Of a stretch of 64,000 nt of DNA, positions 8,820 through 17,684 are shown in pieces. A program made the position numbers and the translations under genes. How positions within the stretch are numbered: the stretch's first letter is position 1; the number at the start of each line of letters is the position of its first letter. This stretch comes from Streptococcus suis (GTDB lineage: Bacteria; Bacillota; Bacilli; Lactobacillales; Streptococcaceae): positions 186,001 through 250,000 of the forward strand of contig NZ_LR738724.1 in the NCBI RefSeq assembly GCF_902702775.1. The letters are read 5' to 3'. The notes under the pieces were generated by a model. The model saw nothing but the letters and a program-made list of their open reading frames with translations. It was not told where the DNA came from and made no database searches.

Positions 8820-8841
8820 GAAATTTGTACGGACAAATTTC
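8820..8841. promoter_or_regulatory. Probable TreR operator
   Basis: GAAATTTGT and ACAAATTTC form a perfect 9-bp palindrome around four central bases (ACGG). It begins about 13 bases downstream of the inferred treP -10 (8854-8859, minus strand), where a bound repressor would block early elongation. TreR, encoded divergently next door, is the obvious candidate. Confidence 0.7.
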
Positions 8842-8853
8842 CTTTGTGTTATG

Positions 8854-8893
8854 ATTGTATCCGATTTCAAAAAATAATGCAAGCGTTTTTGCT
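8854..8893 (-). promoter_or_regulatory. treP promoter with overlapping cre-like site
   Basis: On the minus strand, TTGCAT (8882-8877) and TACAAT (8859-8854) are separated by 17 bases, a good sigma-A promoter. A cre-like sequence, ATGCAAGCGTTTTTGCT (about 8877-8893), overlaps the -35; it deviates from the CcpA consensus near one end. Glucose repression of the tre genes is therefore likely. Confidence 0.65.
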
Positions 8894-8975
8894 TAGTTTT
8901 TTTTAATTTTGAAATGAATTTTGTTATAATGTTGATAGTTGTATGCTATTTGACAGATGAATTTGCGAGGAAATG

Positions 8976-9689
8976 ATGAAAAAATACCAAGAAATTTATA
9001 ATGACTTAAAAGAAAAAATACGGACAAATGTTTATCCGGCAGAAAGCTCCCTACCGACAGAACAGCAGCTTCAGGAAATCTATGGTGTTAGTCGTGATAC
9101 GGTTCGTAAGGCGTTGGCGATTTTGACTGAGGGAGGTTTGATTCAAAAAGTGCAAGGGCGTGGTTCAATGGTCCTTAAGCAAGAAATTCTCAATTTCCCA
9201 GTTTCAGGGTTAACTTCCTATCAGGAATTGACAAATGTTCTCCAGATTTCTACCAAGACAGATGTTGTCAGCTTAGATATGATTACCGTTAATAGTAGCC
9301 TTTCGCATTTGACAGGCTTTGAGCCGTATAGCAAGGTGTGGAAAGTTGTCCGTACACGTTCGATTGACGGTAAGGTCTCCGTTGTGGATACAGATTATCT
9401 TGCTGTCGATGTCGTGCCAGAGTTGACAACTGCTATTGCTGAAAAATCCATTTACGAATACCTGGAAAATAAGTTAGGCCTTGATATTTCTTATGCGCAA
9501 AAAGAAATTACCGTGGAGCCAACCAGTCGTGAAGAATGCGAATTGATGAAATCACAGGATGATTACCTAGTGTTGATTAAGTCTCGTGTCTTTCTTGGTG
9601 ATACGCAGCAATTCCAATATACGGAAAGTAAGCATAAAATAGATAAATTCCGTTTTGTAGATTTTGCTCGTCGAAAACGTTCGTTATAA
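8976..9689 (+). CDS. treR: Trehalose operon repressor, GntR/UTRA family
   Basis: 237-residue regulator. The N-terminal winged helix-turn-helix of GntR type covers about residues 1-70 (PTEQQLQEIYGVSRDTVRKAL is at its core). The C-terminal UTRA effector domain (about 90-235) normally binds trehalose 6-phosphate in TreR proteins. Two adjacent ATG codons occur at 8973 and 8976; GCGAGG ends five bases before the second, which is preferred. A TATAAT lies at 8925-8930. It is divergent from treP and close to the 9-bp palindrome at 8820-8841, its likely target. Confidence 0.9.
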   Translation: MKKYQEIYNDLKEKIRTNVYPAESSLPTEQQLQEIYGVSRDTVRKALAILTEGGLIQKVQGRGSMVLKQEILNFPVSGLTSYQELTNVLQISTKTDVVSLDMITVNSSLSHLTGFEPYSKVWKVVRTRSIDGKVSVVDTDYLAVDVVPELTTAIAEKSIYEYLENKLGLDISYAQKEITVEPTSREECELMKSQDDYLVLIKSRVFLGDTQQFQYTESKHKIDKFRFVDFARRKRSL

Positions 9690-9741
9690 GAGGAATGGAA
9701 ATATCATCTATTTTATTGTATAATGGTAGGTGAGGTGTTAT

Positions 9742-10053
9742 ATGGCAAACTTAAATCGATATAAATTTACATTTGGTGAAAAACAATTAACATTAACAAC
9801 TGAGCATGACAATCTCTTTATGGAGGAAATTGAACGTATTGCCCAGGAAAAATACCAGGCAATAAAGGAAAAAATGCCGACGGCAGATTCCGAGACATTG
9901 GCCCTTTTATTGGCAATCAATGCCTTGTCTGTTCAATTAACTCGTGAGATTGCTTTTGAACAGAGAGAAAAAGAGTTAGAAACGACCAAAGACAAGGTTG
10001 ACAAGAAGAATGTGACCCTTGTAGATTTAGATGGGCTTGAGGATAAGACATGA
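9742..10053 (+). CDS. zapA: Cell division protein ZapA-like
   Basis: 103-residue protein. The beta-rich N-terminus (YKFTFGEKQLTLTTEHDN) followed by a long helix with LLLAINALSVQLTREI fits ZapA, a small coiled-coil protein that bundles FtsZ at the division ring. Synteny supports this: zapA-cvpA-mutS2 is the usual Firmicutes order. GGTGAGG lies about 6 bases before the ATG at 9742; an upstream GTG at 9730 is less likely. The stop overlaps the cvpA start by four bases (ATGA). Confidence 0.8.
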   Translation: MANLNRYKFTFGEKQLTLTTEHDNLFMEEIERIAQEKYQAIKEKMPTADSETLALLLAINALSVQLTREIAFEQREKELETTKDKVDKKNVTLVDLDGLEDKT

Positions 10054-10598
10054 TTTCAATAGTACTTATTCTTGTTTTGGTATGGAGTTTTTATCTGGGT
10101 TATAGTCGGGGTTTGGTTGTGCAGACCTTTTATAGCCTTGGAAGTATTGTTGCTCTAACGATTGCGACGGCAACTTATAAAAGTTTGATTCCTTTCCTTT
10201 ATCTTTGGGTTCCATTTGCGAACGCGACTCAAGGTAGTTCAAACTATTATTTTGATGAGAAATATCTCTTTGACTTAGATAGTGTATTTTATGCAGGTTT
10301 GGCCTTCCTAATCATCTATTTCTTGGTCTATGTATTGGTGCGATTTTTAGGGATATTTGTCCATCTATTTGAAGATTTTAATCCAGATACTCAGACTAGC
10401 AATGTGATTAGTGGATTGTTATCGGTTTTGGTGACTTTTATTTCCTTACAAATTGTCATGGTCCTGTTATCAACGATACCATTGGCGATTATCCAGGATA
10501 ATCTTCAAAATAGCTCTATTGCCAATGCCATGATTCAATACACACCATTTACAAGTAGTTTTTTTAAATCTCTCTGGTTGAGTAATATAGCAGGGTAA
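10050..10598 (+). CDS. cvpA: CvpA family membrane protein
   Basis: 182-residue integral membrane protein with about four hydrophobic segments (near residues 1-20, 25-45, 80-105 and 125-155). It resembles the CvpA (colicin V production) family, whose molecular role in Firmicutes is still unclear. It is translationally coupled to zapA by an ATGA overlap and lies upstream of mutS2, with a RUP-like element (10628-10830) inserted between cvpA and mutS2. Confidence 0.8.
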   Translation: MISIVLILVLVWSFYLGYSRGLVVQTFYSLGSIVALTIATATYKSLIPFLYLWVPFANATQGSSNYYFDEKYLFDLDSVFYAGLAFLIIYFLVYVLVRFLGIFVHLFEDFNPDTQTSNVISGLLSVLVTFISLQIVMVLLSTIPLAIIQDNLQNSSIANAMIQYTPFTSSFFKSLWLSNIAG

Positions 10599-10627
10599 GG
10601 GAGACCTTATCCTTTTTATCGTCATTT

Positions 10628-10830
10628 ATACTCTTCGAAAATCAAAATAGGACGTTGTTGATTTACTGAGAGAAAAGATCCAGTGGATCTTTTCAGCCTG
10701 TTCCCTTGAAATATAAAAGGAACAGAGTTCAATCTGCATCAGAGCGAAACGAACTACGTTCGCCTATTTCCAACCTCTAAAGGTTCTCCGAACCTTTGGA
10801 GCAAGTCTGATTCTGATTTTCATTGAGTAT
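10628..10830. repeat. RUP-like intergenic element, copy 2, with hairpin modules
   Basis: The same ATACTCTTCGAAAATC and GATTTTCATTGAGTAT ends as the copy at 2952. The 203-bp interior holds a chain of hairpins: GAAAAGATCC/GGATCTTTTC (10672-10694), CTGTTCC/GGAACAG (10698-10725), GCGAA-CG/CGTTCGC (10744-10763) and AAAGGTT/AACCTTT (10779-10797). The first two recur in the 24427 copy with compensatory changes; the last two resemble hairpins in 36055-36273. It fills most of the cvpA-mutS2 gap. Confidence 0.8.
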
Positions 10831-10937
10831 TAGTTGACTGTTATACTTTTAATGTAAGAGACTGGGAAAGACTATATTTTATCTTATTATTGTTTTGATA
10901 ATGAGATAGAGCTAAGGAAAAGACTAAGTAGGAACAT

Positions 10938-13271
10938 ATGAATAATAAAATTATTGAAACCCTTGAATTTCACAAGGTAAGACAAAAAATTGAGCCCTAT
11001 CTCTTGACGGAACAGGGCTTTGAAGAATTACGACAGTTGGAGCCCATGGTGGAAGTCCACCGTATCCAACAGGCCTTCGACGAGTTGACAGACATAGCGC
11101 AGATTTTTGTGGAAAATCCCTATTTCAGTCTGGCTGCTACTAGCGACATCGGTCCAGCCATGCGTCGTTTGGAATTGGATACAGACCTCAATATCGCTGA
11201 GCTATTAGCTGTTAAAAAGGTCTTGGAAGTTTCTAAATCTCTCTTGGATTTTTATGGAAATCTGGAAAATGTCAGTCTTAGCCAGCTGGATAAACTCTTT
11301 GAGAAGATTGAGCTTTTTCCACATTTACAAGGCTCCCTCCAGTCCATCAATGATGCTGGTTTTGTAGAGGATTTTGCCTCTGAAAAACTAGCCCGTATTC
11401 GAAGAAAAATCCGTGAAGCTGAAGACCAAGTTCGTCAGGTCATGCAGGATATTTTGAAGACCAAGGGCGACATGCTGTCCGATAGTATTTTGGCAAGTCG
11501 TAATGGGCGAAATGTCCTTCCTGTCAAAAATACCTATCGCAATAAGATTGCAGGGGTTGTCCATGACATTTCTGCTTCTGGCTCGACTGTGTATATTGAA
11601 CCGCGGGCAGTGGTGACCCTGAACGAGGAAATCAGTCACCTCCGTGCAGAAGAACGCCACGAGCTCAACCGTATCTTGCAGGAATTGTCGGATATGCTCC
11701 GTCCGCATAGTGGCGTGATTCGTAACAATGCATGGCTTATCGGACATATTGATTTCGTCCGTGCCAAGCATCTCTTTGCGCGTGATCATCAAGCAGTTGT
11801 ACCCAAACTATCTGAGAAGCAGGATATTGCCCTTCTTAACGTTCGCCATCCGCTCATTGCTGAGCCTGTACCAAATGACCTGTATTTTGGTAGTCAATTG
11901 ACGGCTATTGTTATCACAGGTCCCAATACGGGTGGTAAGACCATTATGCTCAAGACCTTGGGATTAACGCACCTTATGGCTCAGTCTGGTTTGCCTATTT
12001 TGGCAGACAAGGGCAGTAGGGTAGCTATCTTCAAAGAAATTTTTGCGGATATTGGGGATGAACAGTCGATTGAGCAGAGTTTATCAACCTTCTCCAGTCA
12101 CATGACCTACACGGTTCAGATTTTAGCAGAGGCGGATCAAGATTCCCTCATTCTATTTGACGAGTTGGGAGCTGGGACAGATCCGCAGGAGGGTGCGTCT
12201 TTGGCAATGGCTATTTTGGATGACCTTCGTCTGCGGGGGATCAAGACCATGGCAACCACCCACTACCCTGAGCTCAAGGCTTATGGGATAGAAACCTCTG
12301 GTATTGAAAATGCCAGCATGGAGTTTGATAGCAATAGCCTGCGTCCGACCTATAAGTTTATGCAGGGTGTTCCTGGTCGCTCCAATGCCTTTGAAATTGC
12401 CCGCCGTCTTGGTCTATCTGATATTATTATCCAGTCAGCAAAATCTTGGACGGATACAGATAGCGATGTGAACCGCATTATCGAGAAATTGGAAAGTCAG
12501 ACGGTTGAAAGTCGTCAGCGTCTGGATAAGATTCGTGATGTGGAGCAAGAAAATTACAAGATGAACCGAGCCCTTCGTAAGCTCTATGACGAGCTCAATC
12601 GTGAGCGGGAAAATGAGCTCAACAAGGCACGTTTGGAGGCCAAGGAAATTGTAGATATGGCATTGGCAGAAAGCGAGGATATTCTCAAAAATCTTCATGC
12701 TGCAGCCAGTCTTAAGCCCCACCAGATTATCGAAGCCAAGGCAGAGTTGAAAAAGTTGGCACCTGAAGTGGTGGATTTGTCTAAGAACAAAGTCTTGAAA
12801 AAAGCCAAAATTCAGCGGGAAGCCAAGTTGGGCGATGACATTATAGTTACAGCTTATGGACAACGTGGGACCTTGACCAATCAGCTTAAAGATGGACGTT
12901 GGGAAGCTCAGGTTGGTTTGATTAAGATGACCTTGGCCAAAGATGAGTTTGAGTTAGTCAAGGCGGAAAAGGCAGAGCAGCCTAAGAAACGCCAGGTTCA
13001 CACAGTCAAACGTGCCAATGTACGAGGACCAAAAGCCCGCTTAGATCTCCGTGGCAAACGCTACGAAGAGGCTATGATGGAGCTGGATGAATTTATCGAC
13101 CAAGCCCTTCTCAACAATTTAGCACAAGTCGACATTGTCCACGGTATTGGTACAGGGGTTATCCGAGAAGGGGTGACAAAGTACCTTCGCCGCAACAAGC
13201 AAGTCAAGGAGTTCGGCTACGCCCCACAAAATGCAGGTGGCTCAGGCTGTACTATTGTGACGTTTAAATAG
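10938..13271 (+). CDS. mutS2: Endonuclease MutS2 (ribosome-collision / recombination factor)
   Basis: 777-residue MutS2. The clamp and lever region covers about 1-320, and the ATPase starts with Walker A GPNTGGKT near residue 329 and continues with [10 protein letters not shown] long coiled coil follows (about 520-600), then the C-terminal Smr domain (about 700-777, [17 protein letters not shown]). It lacks the mismatch-recognition domain of MutS. In Bacillus, MutS2 family members suppress recombination and have also been shown to act on collided ribosomes. AGGA precedes the ATG. It is probably transcribed with zapA-cvpA unless the intervening repeat interrupts. Confidence 0.95.
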   Translation: MNNKIIETLEFHKVRQKIEPYLLTEQGFEELRQLEPMVEVHRIQQAFDELTDIAQIFVENPYFSLAATSDIGPAMRRLELDTDLNIAELLAVKKVLEVSKSLLDFYGNLENVSLSQLDKLFEKIELFPHLQGSLQSINDAGFVEDFASEKLARIRRKIREAEDQVRQVMQDILKTKGDMLSDSILASRNGRNVLPVKNTYRNKIAGVVHDISASGSTVYIEPRAVVTLNEEISHLRAEERHELNRILQELSDMLRPHSGVIRNNAWLIGHIDFVRAKHLFARDHQAVVPKLSEKQDIALLNVRHPLIAEPVPNDLYFGSQLTAIVITGPNTGGKTIMLKTLGLTHLMAQSGLPILADKGSRVAIFKEIFADIGDEQSIEQSLSTFSSHMTYTVQILAEADQDSLILFDELGAGTDPQEGASLAMAILDDLRLRGIKTMATTHYPELKAYGIETSGIENASMEFDSNSLRPTYKFMQGVPGRSNAFEIARRLGLSDIIIQSAKSWTDTDSDVNRIIEKLESQTVESRQRLDKIRDVEQENYKMNRALRKLYDELNRERENELNKARLEAKEIVDMALAESEDILKNLHAAASLKPHQIIEAKAELKKLAPEVVDLSKNKVLKKAKIQREAKLGDDIIVTAYGQRGTLTNQLKDGRWEAQVGLIKMTLAKDEFELVKAEKAEQPKKRQVHTVKRANVRGPKARLDLRGKRYEEAMMELDEFIDQALLNNLAQVDIVHGIGTGVIREGVTKYLRRNKQVKEFGYAPQNAGGSGCTIVTFK

Positions 13272-13294
13272 CAATCAATCGATGGGAGATTCTT

Positions 13295-13948
13295 ATGATT
13301 ATCAGAAAATATCAAACCAGTGATGAAAAAGGCTGGGTTTACTGTAAGGCACTCAGCTATCTCTTTTCCCCATTTTTTGACGATAGAGAAACTGAAAAGC
13401 CTGAACTGATGACGGATATTTATGACTACCGTGTAGAATGGGTGGCAGAAGTGGACGGTCAAATCGTTGGTCTAATCGACATCGATATTTATACTGAGGA
13501 GTGCAGCCAATCTTATATTTACGCACCAAGTAAGCGAACAGCTTATTTTACTAACCTAGCAGTTCACCCTGATTTTCAAGGGCAGGGCATTGCACAAGTG
13601 CTTTTTGAACGGGCAGAGAATGAATTGAGAGAGCAAGGTGTAGAGAAACTAGCTATCTTTACCAGAGAGGACGATGCTGCTAACCATTTGTATCAGAAAT
13701 GGGGTGGGCAATTGGTATGTACTGATTATCTGGTGGTTGGGGCACCCAAGGATATTCCGACCTTCCGTTTTGGTATTGATTTAGAGAGTGGTCGATTGGC
13801 CTTTTCAGATGAGTCGGGTCAGTCAGTTCCTTATTATTTAAGAGAGGGTGTCTATGTAGTCAGTGAAGAGGCTGACCTGGAGCTCTTTGACATAGAAGAT
13901 GTCTACCAAGAATTAACCTACGTAGTGGATTTAACAGAAAAAAGTTGA
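13295..13948 (+). CDS. GNAT family N-acetyltransferase
   Basis: 217 residues. The acetyl-CoA binding signature is clear: a beta strand TNLAVHPDFQGQGIAQVLFE (QGQGIA is the R/QxxGxG/A loop), then the next helix and LAIFTREDDAANHLYQKWG. The C-terminal 60 residues (about 158-217) go beyond the GNAT fold. The substrate is unknown. It lies 23 bases after mutS2 and ends inside a perfect terminator, so it is probably the last gene of that transcript. Confidence 0.85.
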   Translation: MIIRKYQTSDEKGWVYCKALSYLFSPFFDDRETEKPELMTDIYDYRVEWVAEVDGQIVGLIDIDIYTEECSQSYIYAPSKRTAYFTNLAVHPDFQGQGIAQVLFERAENELREQGVEKLAIFTREDDAANHLYQKWGGQLVCTDYLVVGAPKDIPTFRFGIDLESGRLAFSDESGQSVPYYLREGVYVVSEEADLELFDIEDVYQELTYVVDLTEKS

Positions 13949-13967
13949 AATATTTCAACTTTTTTCT
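13936..13967. terminator. Terminator overlapping the GNAT stop codon
   Basis: AGAAAAAAGTTGAAA and TTTCAACTTTTTTCT form a perfect palindrome around TA. The acetyltransferase stop codon (13946-13948) lies inside its left arm. A T-rich run follows. Confidence 0.85.
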
Positions 13968-13975
13968 TTTTTCGC

Positions 13976-14006
13976 TTGCTATGGAGTGGGCTCCATAGTT
14001 TATAAT
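13976..14006 (+). promoter_or_regulatory. MerR-type promoter with 19-bp spacer and dyad operator
   Basis: TTGCTA (13976-13981) and TATAAT (14001-14006) are separated by 19 bases, longer than the usual 17. The spacer carries the dyad ATGGAG-TGGG-CTCCAT (13981-13996). This is the classic layout of promoters that MerR-family activators twist into an active form. It drives the regulator and the aldo/keto reductase. Confidence 0.8.
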
Positions 14007-14041
14007 CGTATTATCATCAGTTGGAGAGAGGAAGTGATGTT

Positions 14042-14428
14042 TTGAAAACGATGAAAGAAGTGGCGGGGGAACTGGACTTGTCCAATGACACCATTCGCTA
14101 TTATGAACGAATCGGGCTCTTACAGGTGCCTCGAGACAAAAACGGCTACCGGCAATTTGACCAGCAGTCTATTGACTGGCTCTTTTTGGTCAAAATGCTT
14201 CGTAAATCTGGGATGTCCATTGAAAGTTTGGTGGACTATGTTGGCCTAGTACGACAGGGAGATAGTACCATCGCTGCTCGAAAGGCGATTTTACAGGAAC
14301 AGGAAGAGCGGTTGAAGGAGCAAATCGCTCAGCAAGAAGCTGTCTTGGAAATGTTGAGTCACAAGGTGGCGACCTATGATAGTCACTTACTACGCTTTGA
14401 ACAAGAACGATTAGACAAAGGAGAATAA
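14042..14428 (+). CDS. MerR family transcriptional regulator (AdhR-like)
   Basis: 128-residue MerR regulator. The winged helix (MKEVAGELDLSNDTIRYYER) is followed by a coiled-coil dimerisation helix (about 80-120). It has no conserved cysteine set for metal sensing; together with the adjacent reductase this fits the aldehyde- or electrophile-responsive AdhR-like group. The start is taken as TTG at 14042, since GAGGAAG lies 7 bases upstream; the next in-frame ATG (14051) is too far from any Shine-Dalgarno. It probably autoregulates through the dyad at 13981-13996. Confidence 0.8.
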   Translation: MKTMKEVAGELDLSNDTIRYYERIGLLQVPRDKNGYRQFDQQSIDWLFLVKMLRKSGMSIESLVDYVGLVRQGDSTIAARKAILQEQEERLKEQIAQQEAVLEMLSHKVATYDSHLLRFEQERLDKGE

Positions 14429-14430
14429 AT

Positions 14431-15285
14431 ATGCAAACAGTTACATTACACAACGGAGTTGAGATGCCAACAGTTGGATTTGGAGTTTTCCAAATTCCAG
14501 ATCCAGAAACCTGCCAACAGGTTGTTGAAGAAGCTATTCGGACAGGTTATCGCTTGATTGATACTGCTCAGGCTTATGGCAATGAAGAGGCGGTTGGTCG
14601 TGCCATTCGCAATGCAGGTGTGCCACGGGAGGAACTGTTTATTACGACCAAATTGTGGATTTCGGATATGAGTTACCAAGGTGCCAAGGAAGCTTTTGCG
14701 ACCTCTATGGAAAAGCTAGGCTTGGATTATCTGGATCTCTACCTTCTTCATCAGCCAGTAGGAGATACTTTTGGAGCTTGGCGGGCCGTAGAAGAACTCT
14801 ATCAGGAAGGGAAAATCCGTGCCATTGGCGTGTCCAATTTCAAATCAGACCAGATTGCCAACCTAGCTCTCTTTAATAGAGTGAAGCCGATGGTCAATCA
14901 GATTGAACTTCATGTTTTCAACCAAAAACCAGAAGAACGGGCTTATCTAGCTAGCAAGGACATCCAAGTCCAAAGCTGGGGAGCCTTTGCAGAAGGGAAA
15001 TTTGATGTCTTTACAAATCCTGTCTTGACAGAGATTGCCAACAAATACGGCAAATCAACTGCCCAGGTCATGCTCCGCTTCCAACTCCAGTCAGGTATTG
15101 TTTCTTTATCGAAATCTGCCAATCCAGAGCGTGTCCGTCAGAATTTTGACATCTTTGACTTTACATTGACAGAAGAAGATATGACCGCTATCCAAGGGCT
15201 CAATACAGATACAACAGTCTTTGCGGACCACCACCAAGCTCAAACCATTGAAGCTCTAGCAGGCTATGTAGGGAAGGCCTTTTAA
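14431..15285 (+). CDS. Aldo/keto reductase
   Basis: 284-residue NADPH-dependent reductase of the AKR superfamily. The catalytic tetrad is visible as Asp44, Tyr49, Lys74 and His107 (LIDTAQAYGNE, TKLWI, LLHQP). The family signature QIELHVFNQ and the cofactor segment near SLSKSANPERV are present. The substrate is probably a reactive aldehyde such as methylglyoxal, but this cannot be fixed from sequence. It starts 2 bases after the MerR gene, so the two form an operon under the MerR-type promoter. Confidence 0.9.
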   Translation: MQTVTLHNGVEMPTVGFGVFQIPDPETCQQVVEEAIRTGYRLIDTAQAYGNEEAVGRAIRNAGVPREELFITTKLWISDMSYQGAKEAFATSMEKLGLDYLDLYLLHQPVGDTFGAWRAVEELYQEGKIRAIGVSNFKSDQIANLALFNRVKPMVNQIELHVFNQKPEERAYLASKDIQVQSWGAFAEGKFDVFTNPVLTEIANKYGKSTAQVMLRFQLQSGIVSLSKSANPERVRQNFDIFDFTLTEEDMTAIQGLNTDTTVFADHHQAQTIEALAGYVGKAF

Positions 15286-15310
15286 GAGTAAGCTTGTTTT
15301 TGGCTAATAC

Positions 15311-15610
15311 TGGATTTGACAGGAAGAACCATTTTCCATTTCACGCTTGCTCCCTGCGATCTAGTTTAGCTTGACCAATACGTTTTTCCAAGTCACTATT
15401 TTCTCGACACATCTATCTCCCCGCTTTTTCCCGTAGCACCTACTCCGTCACCTTGTCTCATTGTTACAATTGGATTTGATAAGCAAAACAATTTTTCATT
15501 TCTCGCTTGTATCGTTGCGGTCTAGTTTAGCTATACCCATTTTTTTACAACTGAAATTCTTATAGATACGTTTATCTCATGCTTCATCCCGTAGCAAAAA
15601 TTCGCTTTCT
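15311..15610. repeat. Degenerate tandem duplication, about 160-bp unit
   Basis: Two units begin with TGGATTTGA at 15311 and 15471. Both carry TCTAGTTTAGCT about 50 bases in, and CCCGTAGCA about 118-120 bases in. Other positions have drifted strongly. No coding frame explains the conservation. This fills the 375-base gap between the aldo/keto reductase and trxA; the trxA promoter must lie near its right edge. Confidence 0.6.
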
Positions 15611-15660
15611 GTTTTTTTTTGGTGTAGAATGATAGTAGAAAAACAGAAACGGAGAAAATT

Positions 15661-15975
15661 ATGGTTCAAGTTATTACAGATGCAAACTTTGAAGTTGAAA
15701 CACAAGAAGGCGTAGTCCTTGTTGACTTTTGGGCACCATGGTGTGGTCCTTGTCGTATGCAAGCACCAATTTTGGAGCAATTGGCAGATGAAGTGGACGA
15801 AGATGAATTGCGTATTTACAAGATGGATGTTGATGAGAATCCAAACACAGCTCGTCAGTTTGGTATCATGTCTATCCCAACTCTTTTGTTCAAAAAAGAT
15901 GGACAGGTTGTGAAACAAGTTGCTGGTGTCCACACGAAAGATCAAATCAAAGCTATCTTGGCAGAGATTGGTTAA
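15661..15975 (+). CDS. trxA: Thioredoxin
   Basis: 104-residue thioredoxin with the redox motif WCGPC (FWAPWCGPCRMQ, about residues 28-34) and the cis-proline loop SIPTLLF. It reduces cytosolic disulfides and can recycle the MsrAB enzyme encoded 1.7 kb downstream. GGAG precedes the ATG. It is monocistronic, bounded by a clear terminator. Confidence 0.96.
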   Translation: MVQVITDANFEVETQEGVVLVDFWAPWCGPCRMQAPILEQLADEVDEDELRIYKMDVDENPNTARQFGIMSIPTLLFKKDGQVVKQVAGVHTKDQIKAILAEIG

Positions 15976-15985
15976 TTGAAAATGT

Positions 15986-16023
15986 AAACAAGTAGTGAGC
16001 TCAGATTCGCTACTTGTTTTTTT
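15986..16023 (+). terminator. trxA terminator
   Basis: AAACAAGTAG (15986-15995) pairs with CTACTTGTTT (16010-16019), followed by a run of T. Confidence 0.85.
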
Positions 16024-16115
16024 CACAACTGAAAGTATGTTCAAAAAATCAGATTGTGAAGGTTGACACAAGATGTTATAATAACCTTATCATTGTCATT
16101 TTAGAAAGGTTAGAT

Positions 16116-17645
16116 ATGTCAACTATTAATTACAAACCATTAAATCTTTATCGTCAGTTTAAAACAGCAGTTCAAGAGTTTCCAAATGTTGCCATTTATT
16201 TTGACCAACCCTACGCCTCCTTCCCTGAATTAGGATTGGAAAATACCTATCAAACAGTTTTTGAGGCCATTCAAAGAAGAGCTGCCCAATTTGCAGCAGC
16301 AGGTATTGGCTATGGGGACAAGGTAATTCTATATAAGAGTCCAGCTTTTGACACCTATTTGTTAGCAGTGGCGGTAACGGCATTGGGTGCTGTTCCTGTT
16401 ATGATTTCCTACCATTTGCCATCTTCGAATTTAGATGTGTTTGCGGAGCGATTGGAAAAGTCTTTCATTGTCTATGACCAGGAAACGGAAGAACGTGTGG
16501 CAGGAATGACCCGAACTGACCTGGTTACAAAGGTATTCTTACCCCAAGTCCTAGTGCAAGAAGCAGTTGCTTTTGAAGAAAATCTCCTGCCAGAAGATGT
16601 CATTCAATACATGACCCATACTTCAGGAACGACAGGTGTTCCAAAACTAATCTGCCACACAGCACAGACCATGGGCTGGCGAGTAGCATGGCAACAGACT
16701 ATTTTTGACAAGATGACGGAGAGAGGCTTGCTGGCCTTCCACATCTCCCCTGTTCATTCACGCTATAATATCGGCGTGTCGTCGGCGATTGGGCTAGGAT
16801 TCCCCCTCTACCCGCTTTCTTCTGCAAGAAAAGATGATATTGAACGGGCGCTTGCTCTTCATCGTCCAAGTGCTCTGGAAACCCATCCTAACAACTTTGT
16901 CCAATGGGCAAGATTGGCCAAGGAAAAACCAGAGGTCTTTAGTAGCATTCGTTATTACCATTCAACCTTTGATGCTATCAATATTGGTACGCTTCGCGCC
17001 TTCTTGGAGGCTTCCAAAGAGCAACATCCAGTCTTTATGCAAGTTTATGGTCAAAGTGAATGTGGTCCAATGATTTTACGTTACCATCGTTTGGAAAATC
17101 TAGGAACAGTTAGCGGACGAGATATGGGGATTGGTCTGGAAGGTTACACAGAAGCACGCATCACAGATGCCCAAGGGAATCCTCTCCCAGCTGGAGAAAA
17201 CGGACATATCCAGTTCCTGTCAAAAGGCCGTGCTGTGACCTATTATAAAGAAGATGCCCGTTTCCAAGATAATGTGTACGGTGCTTGGTGGGATAGTGGT
17301 GACTACGGCTGCATGACTCCAGAGGGTACACTTCTTCTAAAAGACCGTCAGGTTGACCTCATTGAGCACATCGACAGCAATCTTGCCTTGGAGGATTTAT
17401 TGCTGGATAAATTGGACTTTTTATCAGAAGTCGTGATTATACGCGATGTCAATGGTGCACCACAGCCGATTATCGCTCTGGCAGAAGATACTGAGATGAA
17501 CTGGGAAGCTTGGTGGGCAATGGTTGCAGATCTACCACTATTGAAAGAACCCATCTTGATGGCTTATGACGACATTCCACGTACTGCGACCATGAAGGTT
17601 CAACGCCTCAAAATGGAAGCAGAAATGAAAGAAAAAAATCTGTAA
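16116..17645 (+). CDS. AMP-binding (acyl-adenylate-forming) enzyme
   Basis: 509-residue member of the ANL superfamily. The P-loop-like motif HTSGTTGVPKLI, the adenine-binding segment VYGQSECGP, the hinge region WDSGDYG and the C-terminal catalytic lysine context RTATMKVQRLKM are all present, so adenylation chemistry is likely. No carrier-protein gene or CoA-ligase partner is nearby and the substrate is unknown. The ATG at 16116 follows AGAAAGG; the reading frame is open further upstream, but without a ribosome site and through the trxA terminator. It probably forms an operon with msrAB (39 bases apart). Confidence 0.8.
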   Translation: MSTINYKPLNLYRQFKTAVQEFPNVAIYFDQPYASFPELGLENTYQTVFEAIQRRAAQFAAAGIGYGDKVILYKSPAFDTYLLAVAVTALGAVPVMISYHLPSSNLDVFAERLEKSFIVYDQETEERVAGMTRTDLVTKVFLPQVLVQEAVAFEENLLPEDVIQYMTHTSGTTGVPKLICHTAQTMGWRVAWQQTIFDKMTERGLLAFHISPVHSRYNIGVSSAIGLGFPLYPLSSARKDDIERALALHRPSALETHPNNFVQWARLAKEKPEVFSSIRYYHSTFDAINIGTLRAFLEASKEQHPVFMQVYGQSECGPMILRYHRLENLGTVSGRDMGIGLEGYTEARITDAQGNPLPAGENGHIQFLSKGRAVTYYKEDARFQDNVYGAWWDSGDYGCMTPEGTLLLKDRQVDLIEHIDSNLALEDLLLDKLDFLSEVVIIRDVNGAPQPIIALAEDTEMNWEAWWAMVADLPLLKEPILMAYDDIPRTATMKVQRLKMEAEMKEKNL

Positions 17646-17684
17646 GGGTGACGAAACCACGCTTGCAGATAAGAAGGAGTTCAC

